Origin: an uncultured Porphyromonadaceae bacterium
Lineage (GTDB): Bacteria; Bacteroidota; Bacteroidia; Bacteroidales; Muribaculaceae
Assembly: GCA_947573485.1 (NCBI GenBank)
Contig: CANPGB010000003.1
Span: forward strand, 1 to 64,000
DNA: 64,000 nt
Direction: 5' to 3'
The translations under genes were made by a program, and so were the position numbers. This document shows, piece by piece, positions 41,930 through 50,661 of the stretch. Within the stretch, counting starts at the first letter, position 1. The number at the start of each line of letters is the position of its first letter. The notes beneath the pieces were generated by a model. That model ran no database searches. It was not told the DNA's origin and was given only the letters and a program-made list of their open reading frames with translations.

Positions 41930-44155
41930 TTACTTCACAATAACCTTGCTCGTGTTGCCGCCCTGCTTCTTGATATAGAGGCCGGGAGCCGCGGTGGCGG
42001 GGTCTACGGGCAGACCGTTGAGATTGTAGTAGGTTGCAGGGGCATCGGCGCCGCTCACTTCCACGCCCTCTACGCCGCCGCTGATGGGGAAATCTTTCTC
42101 GGCGAAAGAGGCGAACAGCGGCCAGCAGTAGTCGTCGGCAGCCTTATAAACGGCTGTCTTGCCAACGGGCACTGTGAGGGTGGCGCTGTAGTCGGTGAAG
42201 GCTGTTTCGTAAGCCACGGGAGGCACAGGGCTCTTGACGTTGACATTCTTGATGCTCTCGCAGTTATAGAAGGCAAAGTCGCCAATCTGCTGCAGCGAGG
42301 CACCGAGTGTAACGGTCGTGAGAGCCTCGCAGTCGGCAAAGGCGCTCATGCCCATTTCCGTCATGCCGTCGCCGGTATCCACGCTCTCGGCGGCAGCGCA
42401 CAGTGCAAAGGCGTTGGCACCGATTTTCTCCAGCGACGAAGGCAGTTCTATGCTCTTAACTGCCGAGCAGTTATAGAAAGCATTGTTGCCAATCTGTTTC
42501 AGCGAGTTGCCGAAGCTTATGGTAGTGGCTCCGAAGCAGTCGAGGAAGGCATAGTCGCCGATGGTCTGCAGCGAGTTGCCAAGACTTATAGTGGTTGCAG
42601 CCGAGCAGTTGCGGAACGCATATTCGCCTATGCTCACCACCGATTTGGGTATTGTGATGCGGGCGAGCTTCTCGCAGTTATAGAACGCATAGTCGCCGAT
42701 GCTCTCAACAGAGCTCGAGAGCATGAGTGAGCGAGAGTTCTTGCAGTCGAAGAAAGCATAGTCGCCCACGCGCTTCACCGACGACGGTATGGCGAACGAC
42801 GCGATGTCGGTGCAGCCGTAGAAAAGGTAGTCGCTGATTTCAGTTACCTTGTTGCCTATGGTGAGCGTGGCGAGGTTCTCCATGCCCATGAACGGCGAGA
42901 GGCCCGATTTTTTATACTTCACATTACGACCGAGGTATACGGTCTCCAACGCGCCGCTGTAGAAAGTATTGGCAGAGCCGTTGGCAGTGGCACTTGTCTC
43001 TATGGTAATGGGATTGGTGCCGTCTTCTATGTTGACAAGTTTGAGAGAAGTACAACCCGCGAAGGCCTCTTCACCGATAGTATTGACCGACGATGGTATG
43101 GTTATCGAGCGTAAGGCTGTACAGCCGTTGAACATACCTTCGTGGAGATAAGTCACATGCTTGCCTAAGTTCACAACTGTCAGGCTACGGCAGCCTTCAA
43201 AAGAACCGTTCTTGTAGTAATCTATATTTCGGTCTATATTTAAGGTTTCTATTTCTATGTTCACCTTATCACCATAAACAATGCTGTAGACTTCAATAGG
43301 CTCGGAAGATGCTTCAAAGGTGAGGGTTCTTAAGTTGGTGCAGTCACTGAACGAGGCTCCACTGAATTCCTTCATCGTGGCAGGAATAGTGATTTCGGTG
43401 AGTTTTTTGTTATTATTGAAAGCTCCCAGACCAATTTCCTTAAGCGTCGAGGGGAGCTTCACATCAACTTGAGCGCCGGTAAAAGCATAATTACCGATGC
43501 GTTCAATGCCCTCATGCAGGATGAGCGTTGTATAATCGGTGAATGGTTTTGCTCCAACATATTTTGTGGAACCTAAAATTTCTAAAGTTGTCACCGGGAA
43601 ACTGGGTCTACCGAGTGTATCATTATTGCTTAAATCAGCGCCTATTACGACCTTTTCGAATGAAGGATTAGGCTCTCGTATTGTGCCGCTTGTATTAAAG
43701 TTGAGCAACACTTTCCACTCAATGCTGCGGTAAAGATACAATTCTTTTATTCTTGCGAGCGGTATTATGCCTGCAGGGTTACTGCCTCCATAGTCCCAGC
43801 CTCCGCCGCTTGCCGTGAGAGGCTCCTCGCCATACTCGAATGTGAACTTATTTACCGAGCATGTTTCATTAAAAGACTCGACATTTATATTCACAACCGA
43901 GCCCGGCACAGTTATCGAATTCCACTCCCCCGAAAAACTTCCGCTAATATACTTTACAGAGTACTTGCCACCCATGTATTCAACCGACTCGGGAATAACA
44001 ACATCAGAGCCGGAGGGAAGAGTGGTTCCCCATACAGTGGCGGTCATCTGCGTATCATTGAAACTGTAATCGATACCGCCAATTTCTTCGGCTTTGGCCG
44101 ACAGCGCCGATACTATCAGCGCAACGGTAATTAATAAAAACCTTATTTTCTTCAT
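41930..44155 (-). CDS. BspA-like leucine-rich repeat surface protein
   Basis: This 741-residue secreted protein has a signal peptide (RFLLITVALIVSALSAKA). An array of BspA-type LRR_5 repeats runs from about 180 to 650, with units such as IGDYAFYNCEKLARITIPKSV. The C-terminal tail has YYNLNGLPVDPATAAPGLYI followed by a basic VIVK end. That tail resembles Bacteroidales C-terminal sorting domains that send proteins to the cell surface. BspA-like proteins bind host matrix or other bacteria; here the ligand is unknown. The repeats in the last half are nearly identical, so recent duplication is likely. A candidate ncRNA or leader lies directly upstream. Confidence 0.92.
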   Translation of the reverse strand: MKKIRFLLITVALIVSALSAKAEEIGGIDYSFNDTQMTATVWGTTLPSGSDVVIPESVEYMGGKYSVKYISGSFSGEWNSITVPGSVVNINVESFNETCSVNKFTFEYGEEPLTASGGGWDYGGSNPAGIIPLARIKELYLYRSIEWKVLLNFNTSGTIREPNPSFEKVVIGADLSNNDTLGRPSFPVTTLEILGSTKYVGAKPFTDYTTLILHEGIERIGNYAFTGAQVDVKLPSTLKEIGLGAFNNNKKLTEITIPATMKEFSGASFSDCTNLRTLTFEASSEPIEVYSIVYGDKVNIEIETLNIDRNIDYYKNGSFEGCRSLTVVNLGKHVTYLHEGMFNGCTALRSITIPSSVNTIGEEAFAGCTSLKLVNIEDGTNPITIETSATANGSANTFYSGALETVYLGRNVKYKKSGLSPFMGMENLATLTIGNKVTEISDYLFYGCTDIASFAIPSSVKRVGDYAFFDCKNSRSLMLSSSVESIGDYAFYNCEKLARITIPKSVVSIGEYAFRNCSAATTISLGNSLQTIGDYAFLDCFGATTISFGNSLKQIGNNAFYNCSAVKSIELPSSLEKIGANAFALCAAAESVDTGDGMTEMGMSAFADCEALTTVTLGASLQQIGDFAFYNCESIKNVNVKSPVPPVAYETAFTDYSATLTVPVGKTAVYKAADDYCWPLFASFAEKDFPISGGVEGVEVSGADAPATYYNLNGLPVDPATAAPGLYIKKQGGNTSKVIVK

Positions 44156-44181
44156 ATCTTATTTAGTATGATTGGTCACAT

Positions 44182-44446
44182 AAAAAAATTATCCGCTCAG
44201 GCTATGAGGCCGGCGGATATAATTATTCCCGCCTTGCTATAGAACCATGAGCCCGCTCGGCACGGTGGCCGGTCGGTGTCGCGATTCTGCAAGACGGGAC
44301 GCAGTATGTCGGTGTTCGCATTGCGGCTGTCGAGCCGAAATGCAGGGATAAAGAGCCGTCCCATTGCTTTTTGCAGCCCTTGGGAGAAGGCGGCAAAATT
44401 GCCATGGCAATGTAATTACCCCTCCGTGGCACAGAGCCGCGGATTT
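44182..44446 (-). ncRNA. Candidate small RNA or terminated leader upstream of the LRR gene
   Basis: A minus-strand promoter box TAATTTTG (44460-44453) is followed about 230 bases later by a good terminator. The terminator is ATCCGC-C-GGC-CTCATA-GCC-TGA-GCGGAT (44218-44191) plus AATTTTTTT. Between them are hairpins such as CTCTGTG/CACGGAG and the palindrome TTGCCATGGCAA. No convincing reading frame starts after the promoter. It ends 27 bases before the LRR start, so it may be an independent sRNA or an attenuator. The GGTGCAAATCC at its 5' end superficially recalls cobalamin riboswitches, but the rest does not. Confidence 0.45.
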
Positions 44447-44598
44447 GCACCGCAAAATTAGAGATTTGATGCGGCATTTGCAGCAGCTCCTCTGTTAAAC
44501 GATGTTAACACACATTGTTAATCACGCCCTTGAACAACGCAAAACAGCGGCGCAGGCACTTTTTTGACCCATTTCTTGATGTTATGGCAAAAAAAACG

Positions 44599-44606
44599 TA
44601 TCTTTG
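44599..44606 (+). promoter_or_regulatory. -7 box TATCTTTG for the foldase gene
   Basis: A TAnnTTTG match 42 bases upstream of the ATG at 44648. Confidence 0.55.
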
Positions 44607-44647
44607 TGCGCTTTTTCCAAAGAAAAATAATAAAACCAAATCATATA

Positions 44648-46747
44648 ATGGCAACCTTAGAGAAAATCAGAAACAAGTCCGTGCTGCTCTTCGTAATCAT
44701 AATCGTGGCACTGCTTGCATTCATTTTGGGCGACTTCCTTACTTCGGGTCGCACCTATTTCGGTCACCCCACAACCGTTGCTGAAGGCGGTGGTGCTACA
44801 GTAGAATACCAGGACTACACCACTCGCATGAACCAGGCAGCCGAGCAGCTCCGCGGCCAGGGTCGCGACTACAGCAACGACGTTCTCGGTCAGACCGTCA
44901 TCCAGAACCTCCTCACCGAGAAACTCTTCAAGAACGAATACGACGCACTCGGTATAAAGGTTACCGACAGCGAGCTCACCGAGGCTATGACAGGCGACAT
45001 GCCTCACCCCTCGGCTCAGCAGATGATATACTACCTCTCGCAGCAGCTCCAGCTCCCCGAGGCTTCGGGCAAAGCAGTGTTCGACGCTATGCAGAACCCC
45101 GCCAAGTACGGTCTCCGTCCTGAAGTTGGCAACGAGCTCCGCAACATCTGGGCAAGCCAGGAAAAAGAAGTGGAGAACGTGATGCTCAACCAGAAACTCA
45201 TGAGCCTCATCAACGGCCTCTACACCTATAATAAACTCGACGCAAAAAGCTTCTACGACGACAACGCCGCTTCGCGCCACATCGCTTACGTAAGCAAAGA
45301 TGCTTCGGCAGTATCTGACGATGACATCGAGTTCAGCGACGCCGACATCAAAGCTCTCTGGAACTCGCAGAAGCAGAACTACCGCCTCGACGAGGAAACC
45401 CGCGAAATCGAATACATCTACGTTACCGTTGAGCCCTCGCAGGCCGACCGCATCGCAGGCCAGCAGGCTGTTGAGAACGCTATCACAGGCCTCAACGCAA
45501 CCCCCGGCACCGAAGCAGTGGCTGCCAACACCGCATTTATCGTCAACACCACAGAGGCTCCCGCTTCGGCTATCACCGATACCCGTCTCCGCAACTTCGT
45601 TACCGAGAACGAAGTAGGCACAGCCAAGCTCATCAACCGCGATAACGACACCTACACAATTGCCAAGCTCATCGACATCAAGCAGGGCATCGACTCTATC
45701 AACATCTCTGTGCTCCGTGCTATCGAAGGCACCAACCTCGACAGCGTACTCAACGTGCTCAACAACGGCGCTACCTTCGCTTCGCTCTCCGACGGCGCAA
45801 CTATCCAGGGTCAGGACAGCATCTGGACAGCCCTCGAAGGTGTAGGCCTCGACGAAAAGACAAAAGACGCCCTCACCACCGCCGCAACCGGCAAAGCTTT
45901 CATCTACACCGACAGCATCCAGGGCCAGGCAGTGAGCGCTATCTACAAGGTTAACCGTCGCCACGCTCCCGTGAACTACTACGAAATAGCTACCGTAGAG
46001 TACACCGTAGACCCCTCGCAGGAAACTCTCACCGACCTCGCAACAGGCCTCCGCACCTTCGTAAGCAACAACTCATCGGCCGACGAGTTCTCTAAGAACG
46101 CTACCGATGCAGGCTACTCTATCCTCTCCGACCAGATTTCAGCCTCCTCTACAGGCATCGGCAATGCTTCCGACAGCCGCAAGTTCGTAAAATGGGCTAT
46201 GGACGCCAAGAAAGGCCAGGTTTCGCCCATGATGCAGGACGACAAGCAGAGCTACCTCATCGCCGTAGCCGTTAAAGACATATACAGCGACTACCTCCCC
46301 TACACAAGCCCCGCTGTCAACATGCAGCTCGCTGCCCAGGCTCGCAACGCTAAGAAAGCCGACAAGCTCATGGCCGACTACGCAGGCAAAGCTAACGACC
46401 TCGCAGGTTACGCATCTGCTATGGGCACCGAAGTGGCTGAAGGCAACGTGAACATCACAACACCTTCCTTCCTCAACATCGGCATCAACGAAAGCGCACT
46501 CCAGGGCGCCGTGGCAGCTGCCGAACCCGGCAAGCTCGTTGGCCCCGTCAAGGGCAACCGCGGCATCCTCGTCTTTGAAGTCAAGGAAGTCAACACCGAA
46601 AACCGACCCTTCGACGAAAGCGAATACGGCAACCGCTTCGCTCAGACCTTCGGCTTCGCCCGCCAGCGCACAGCTCTCCCCCTCCTCCTGGGCAAAGACA
46701 AAATCGAGAACCGCTCGCTCAACTTCGTGCCCGCTGTTGGCGAATAA
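44648..46747 (+). CDS. PpiD/SurA-like periplasmic peptidyl-prolyl isomerase
   Basis: This 699-residue envelope foldase is anchored by one N-terminal helix (VLLFVIIIVALLAFILGDFL). A SurA_N-like chaperone region follows (RGQGRDYSNDVLGQTVIQNLLTEKLFKNEYDALGIKVTDSEL region, residues about 55-130). Parvulin-type PpiC regions lie further on, including the KAGYSIL-like and GPVKGNRGILVFEV segments. It helps outer-membrane and secreted protein folding. The ATG at 44648 places the membrane helix at the N-terminus; the longer frame upstream crosses the promoter. It is followed by a strong terminator. Confidence 0.9.
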   Translation: MATLEKIRNKSVLLFVIIIVALLAFILGDFLTSGRTYFGHPTTVAEGGGATVEYQDYTTRMNQAAEQLRGQGRDYSNDVLGQTVIQNLLTEKLFKNEYDALGIKVTDSELTEAMTGDMPHPSAQQMIYYLSQQLQLPEASGKAVFDAMQNPAKYGLRPEVGNELRNIWASQEKEVENVMLNQKLMSLINGLYTYNKLDAKSFYDDNAASRHIAYVSKDASAVSDDDIEFSDADIKALWNSQKQNYRLDEETREIEYIYVTVEPSQADRIAGQQAVENAITGLNATPGTEAVAANTAFIVNTTEAPASAITDTRLRNFVTENEVGTAKLINRDNDTYTIAKLIDIKQGIDSINISVLRAIEGTNLDSVLNVLNNGATFASLSDGATIQGQDSIWTALEGVGLDEKTKDALTTAATGKAFIYTDSIQGQAVSAIYKVNRRHAPVNYYEIATVEYTVDPSQETLTDLATGLRTFVSNNSSADEFSKNATDAGYSILSDQISASSTGIGNASDSRKFVKWAMDAKKGQVSPMMQDDKQSYLIAVAVKDIYSDYLPYTSPAVNMQLAAQARNAKKADKLMADYAGKANDLAGYASAMGTEVAEGNVNITTPSFLNIGINESALQGAVAAAEPGKLVGPVKGNRGILVFEVKEVNTENRPFDESEYGNRFAQTFGFARQRTALPLLLGKDKIENRSLNFVPAVGE

Positions 46748-46773
46748 TCCCCGATAAACCGCACACATCATAA

Positions 46774-46811
46774 AACGGGTGGCCACAACTAAGCGGCCAC
46801 CCGTTATTATT
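46774..46811 (+). terminator. Terminator after the foldase gene
   Basis: A perfect 11-bp stem AACGGGTGGCC/GGCCACCCGTT with a 10-base loop, followed by ATTATTA. Downstream to 46900 is a run of CCCGATGCAT/CCCGATT-like short repeats. Confidence 0.8.
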
Positions 46812-46900
46812 AAATCCCGTTGCAACCCGATGCATCCCGATAAAACCCGATGCATCGCGATTCAACCCCGATTCACCCCCGCTTAACCCTCAACCCCGAC
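46812..46900 (+). repeat. Short degenerate CCCGAT-type repeats before polA
   Basis: Units such as ACCCGATGCATCCCGATAAA and ACCCCGATTCACCCC recur five or six times between the terminator and the polA ATG. No ribosome-binding site stands out. Confidence 0.45.
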
Positions 46901-46904
46901 TTCA

Positions 46905-49655
46905 ATGGAAGAAAAGAAACTCTTTTTACTCGACGCATACGCGCTCATCTACCGGGCATATTACGCCCTCCTGCGATCTCCGCGCGTCACATCAGGCGGC
47001 ATGAACACATCCGCCATTTTCGGTTTCTGCAACACCCTTGAAGACCTCCTCAAAAAAGAGAATCCCGGCTACATTGCAGTATGCTTCGACCCCGCTCACG
47101 GCCACACTTTCCGCCACGAGCAGTACGCCGAATACAAAGCCGGTCGCGACAAGCAGCCCGAAGACATAACCGTTGCCATACCTTATATTAAAGACATCCT
47201 CAAAGCCTTCCGCATACCAGTGATAGAAGTCGAAGGCTACGAGGCCGACGACGTCATCGGCACACTCTCGCGCCGTGCCGAAGCCGAGGGTTTCATCACC
47301 TACATGATGACCCCCGACAAAGACTACGGGCAGCTCGTCACCGACCGCGTGTTCATGTACCGCCCGGCTCTTAAAGGCCAGGGGTTTGAGGTACGCGGCC
47401 CCAAAGAAGTGTGCGAGCGCTACGGTATATCATCGCCCCGCCAGGTCATCGACCTCCTCGCCCTCGAAGGCGACGCCTCCGACAACGTACCCGGCTGCCC
47501 CGGCGTTGGCGAAAAAACTGCCGTGAAACTCATCGAGAAATTCGGCTCGGTTGAAAACATGCTCGCCAACACAGACCAAATTGCAGGCGCTCTCCGCAAG
47601 AAAGTGGAGGATAACGCCGCCCAAATCCGCATGTCGAAAGAGCTCGTCACCATTATCACCGACGCCCCCGTAGCTTTCTCCGAAGAAGAACTGCGCCGCA
47701 AAGAGCCCGACACCGAAGCCCTCGTAGCAATATTCCGCGAGCTCGAATTCAAATCTTACATCGCCAAATACGCATCTGCCTCAGAGGCTCCCGCACCACC
47801 CGCGCCCTCGGCACAGCCCTCGCTCTTCGATTTCGCCGAAGAAGCCCGCCCGGCCGCAACCGCTGCGCCCGCCGAGTGCCACGCGGCAGAGCTCTCCACG
47901 CCCGCCGAACTCGCCGACTTCCTTACCCGCGCCGCCACGGCAGGCACCGTGGGCATGGCACTCAACAGCGTGGGCCCCGAAGCCATGACTGCCACCCTCT
48001 ACGGCATGGCTTTCGCCTTCGAGAGCACTCCCGGCGAATTTGACGCCGCCTACTTCCGCCTCCCCGCCGAGGCTGCCGCCCGCGCGTCATGGGCCGAAGT
48101 CCTCGAGCCCCTCTTTGCCGACAGCAGCATTACCATAGTCGGCGCCGACATCAAGCGCGACATGCTACTGCTGCGCCGCGCAGGCGTGCTCTTCCAGGGC
48201 GCCAAATGGTTCGACACCGCAGTGGCGCACTACCTCTGCCAGCCCGAGCAGAAGCACGACACCCCCACGTTGGCGATGAACTACCTCGCCCTCACAACCT
48301 ACGACTACCACTACGGCGCCGCCGACCGCCGTCAGCCGCCGCTCGACCCGCTCGCCGCCATGACAGAGACAGCCGTAGTTGCACTCCGTCTCAAGCCCCT
48401 GCTCGAAGCCGAAGTGCGCGAAAAAGAGCAGGAGAAACTCCTGAACGACGTCGAATTCCCTCTCGTTGCCGTACTCGCCTCAATGGAGTGGGAAGGCGCA
48501 CGCATCGACACCGCCGAGCTCCGCGCGCTCTCGCAGCAGCTCACCGCAAGGCTCGCCAAACTCGAAGCCGAGGCTTACGAAATTGCAGGACGCCCCTTCA
48601 ATGTAAGCTCACCCTCGCAGGTTGGCCAGATTCTATTCGGAGAGATGCAGATCGACCCCAAAGCCCGCAAGACAAAGGGCGGCGCATGGTCAACAGCCGA
48701 AGACGTCCTCGAAAAATACGCCGCCGATGTTCCACTCGTCAGACTCATACTCGATATCCGCGGCCTCAAGAAACTCCTCGCCACCTACATCGACGCTCTC
48801 CCCAAACTCATAAATCCCGCAACTGGCAAAATACACACCACCTACAACCAGACCGTGACAGCCACGGGGCGCATCTCCTCCACAAACCCCAACCTGCAGA
48901 ACATACCTGTACGCACCGCCGACGGCCGCGACATACGCAGAGCCTTCATTCCCGACCCCGGTTGCCTCATGCTCTCTGCCGACTACTCACAGATAGAGCT
49001 GCGCCTTATGGCAGCCCTCTCTGAAGACCCCGCAATGGTCGAGGCATTCCTCTCCGGCGCCGACATCCACCGCGCCACAGCAGCCAAAATCTACCACCTC
49101 GACCCCGCCGACGTCACCGACACACAGCGACGCAACGCCAAGACCGCAAACTTCGGCATCATCTACGGAATATCGGCATTCGGCCTCTCGGAGCGCCTCG
49201 GCATACCCCGCGGCGAGGCCAAAGAGCTCATCGAAGGCTACCTCGCCACATACCCCGGAGTGGCAGCTTACATGGAAAAATCAATAGAAGTGGCACGCCG
49301 CGACGGATACGTAACCACAATACTCGGACGCCGCCGCTACCTGCCCGACATACACTCACGCAGCAACACCGTGCGCTCCTACGCCGAACGAAATGCCATA
49401 AACGCACCCCTCCAGGGCAGCGCTGCCGACATTATCAAAGTTGCCATGGTGCGAATCGACGCCGAGATACGACGCCGCAACCTCGCCTCCCGCATGATTA
49501 TGCAGGTACACGACGAACTCATATTCAACGTCGTGCCCGATGAGCTGCCCATGCTTCAGGAGATAGTTGTCAAAGGCATGGAGCAGGCATACACCGGCCG
49601 CGTGCCCATGGAAGTGGCCGCAGGTGTCGCCGACAACTGGCTCGACGCTCACTGA
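46905..49655 (+). CDS. polA: DNA polymerase I
   Basis: PolA fills gaps and removes RNA primers in replication and repair. The 916-residue protein has the N-terminal 5'-3' exonuclease (LLDAYALIYRAYYAL, EGYEADDVIGTL, TPDKDYGQLV, helix-hairpin-helix DNVPGCPGVGEKTA). A 3'-5' exonuclease-like domain lies at about 325-510. The polymerase domain has motif A SADYSQIELRL (about 690), the O helix RRNAKTANFGIIYG (about 744-757) and motif C MQVHDEL (about 866-872). In the exonuclease domain the usual DxE of motif I appears as ALNS (in VGMALNSVG), so proofreading is probably absent, while motif II/III-like Asp residues remain. A single-gene unit. Confidence 0.96.
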   Translation: MEEKKLFLLDAYALIYRAYYALLRSPRVTSGGMNTSAIFGFCNTLEDLLKKENPGYIAVCFDPAHGHTFRHEQYAEYKAGRDKQPEDITVAIPYIKDILKAFRIPVIEVEGYEADDVIGTLSRRAEAEGFITYMMTPDKDYGQLVTDRVFMYRPALKGQGFEVRGPKEVCERYGISSPRQVIDLLALEGDASDNVPGCPGVGEKTAVKLIEKFGSVENMLANTDQIAGALRKKVEDNAAQIRMSKELVTIITDAPVAFSEEELRRKEPDTEALVAIFRELEFKSYIAKYASASEAPAPPAPSAQPSLFDFAEEARPAATAAPAECHAAELSTPAELADFLTRAATAGTVGMALNSVGPEAMTATLYGMAFAFESTPGEFDAAYFRLPAEAAARASWAEVLEPLFADSSITIVGADIKRDMLLLRRAGVLFQGAKWFDTAVAHYLCQPEQKHDTPTLAMNYLALTTYDYHYGAADRRQPPLDPLAAMTETAVVALRLKPLLEAEVREKEQEKLLNDVEFPLVAVLASMEWEGARIDTAELRALSQQLTARLAKLEAEAYEIAGRPFNVSSPSQVGQILFGEMQIDPKARKTKGGAWSTAEDVLEKYAADVPLVRLILDIRGLKKLLATYIDALPKLINPATGKIHTTYNQTVTATGRISSTNPNLQNIPVRTADGRDIRRAFIPDPGCLMLSADYSQIELRLMAALSEDPAMVEAFLSGADIHRATAAKIYHLDPADVTDTQRRNAKTANFGIIYGISAFGLSERLGIPRGEAKELIEGYLATYPGVAAYMEKSIEVARRDGYVTTILGRRRYLPDIHSRSNTVRSYAERNAINAPLQGSAADIIKVAMVRIDAEIRRRNLASRMIMQVHDELIFNVVPDELPMLQEIVVKGMEQAYTGRVPMEVAAGVADNWLDAH

Positions 49656-49667
49656 GCCCCCATATAC

Positions 49668-49698
49668 AAAAATCGGCCGCTCCTCACGGAGAGACCGA
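49668..49698 (-). terminator. Bidirectional hairpin between polA and the SIMPL gene
   Basis: An imperfect stem TCGGCCGCTCC-TCAC-GGAGAGACCGA; on the minus strand it is followed by TTTTTG, so it suits the convergent SIMPL gene. Confidence 0.6.
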
Positions 49699-49801
49699 CT
49701 GAAAAAGCTTAATGTATCTGCTATTTTTGCTGCACAAAAGTAAAACTAATATTTTACTTTGCAAAATTTTTTGGCAAGAAAATGCTGCATAGTTAAAGAC
49801 C

Positions 49802-50509
49802 TCAATCCTCCAGGTAGTAGGTAATGTAGGTCACCACGCGCACAGTCTTGATGTTGGGCGTATATTGGTCGCGGTCGTCGATAGAGAACTGGCCCTGCGT
49901 GGCGGTCTTGATTTTGCCGAGCTCGCTGTGGCTGTCGGAGGCAAACTTGTCGGCTGCCGTGCGCGCTGCAGCCGTAGCCTCGGCAATCATCTCGGGCTTG
50001 ATGCTGTTGAGGTCGGTGTACTCATACGACGTGCGGTAGTTATAGTCGCCCGCCACTATCGCTATACCCTTTTGCAGCAGCTCTGTCTGCTTCTTTATGA
50101 GCGAGCGCACCTTCTCTACCTGCGACGATGTCACAACCACCACATTGGTCACCTGATAGCGGTATTGTATATCGCGCTGCGAGTAGCTGTCGGCCACACG
50201 GTCGAACACCTCCGGCGGATTCACGGAAATCTCCGAGTCCGAGAGCCCGTTGCTCTTCAGGAAGTCTACAATGGCGCTGTTCGTGTTCTGTATCTTGGTG
50301 TAGATAGTGCCCAGGTCATTGCCCATTTCCTTGGTCACGATAGGCCACGTTACCTTGTTGGCGCTCACCTCTTTCTCGCAGAGGCCGCGCACCGTCACCA
50401 CGCGGTCGCGGTCTGCAAAGCGGTCGATACCGCTTTTGAGAGCCAAACCGAGAATTACTATGCCGGCGGCAATAAGCGCCGCGGCAATAATCTGGCTTTT
50501 GATTTTCAT
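49802..50509 (-). CDS. SIMPL-domain (DUF541) protein
   Basis: This 235-residue exported protein is anchored by an N-terminal helix (IIAAALIAAGIVILGLALKSG). The SIMPL domain follows: VVTVRGLCEKEVSANKVTWPI, DFLKSNGLSDSEISVNPPEV, a YRYQVTNVVVV strand, the AIVAGDYNYRTSYEYTDL region, and a helical AEATAAARTAADKFA segment. SIMPL proteins are periplasmic or outer-membrane proteins (YggE-type) linked to oxidative stress; the biochemical role is unclear. The ATG at 50509 puts the anchor at the N-terminus; the ATG at 50533 would add eight polar residues. Confidence 0.88.
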   Translation of the reverse strand: MKIKSQIIAAALIAAGIVILGLALKSGIDRFADRDRVVTVRGLCEKEVSANKVTWPIVTKEMGNDLGTIYTKIQNTNSAIVDFLKSNGLSDSEISVNPPEVFDRVADSYSQRDIQYRYQVTNVVVVTSSQVEKVRSLIKKQTELLQKGIAIVAGDYNYRTSYEYTDLNSIKPEMIAEATAAARTAADKFASDSHSELGKIKTATQGQFSIDDRDQYTPNIKTVRVVTYITYYLED

Positions 50510-50593
50510 GTCTGATGTGTTTTTAGAGTGCATATAAATTAGTTGAACTTGCCTATATAACGTTTCTCCTCTCCGAATATTTCAATCCGTCCG

Positions 50594-50643
50594 ATAAAAG
50601 CCAAAAGGCTGCGCCCGGTTTTCGTCAGGCGCAGCCTCTTGGC
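50594..50643 (-). terminator. Terminator after pnp
   Basis: A long stem GCCAAGAGGCTGCGCC/GGCGCAGCCTTTTGGC (one mismatch) with a 12-base loop, followed on the minus strand by TTTTAT. Confidence 0.85.
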
Positions 50644-50661
50644 ATTTATGAGAGTGAATCT

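Noticed and set aside
44390-44450. Cobalamin riboswitch
   Set aside because: Only a GGTGCAAATCC string resembles it; the other conserved parts are missing and the downstream gene is an adhesin.
44223-44477. An 84-codon minus-strand frame upstream of the LRR gene
   Set aside because: Its start lies upstream of the -7 box, so the local transcript could not encode it; the sequence looks structural instead.
49668-49698. IS-like inverted repeat after polA
   Set aside because: The stem and T run fit a terminator for the convergent genes, and no transposase is adjacent.
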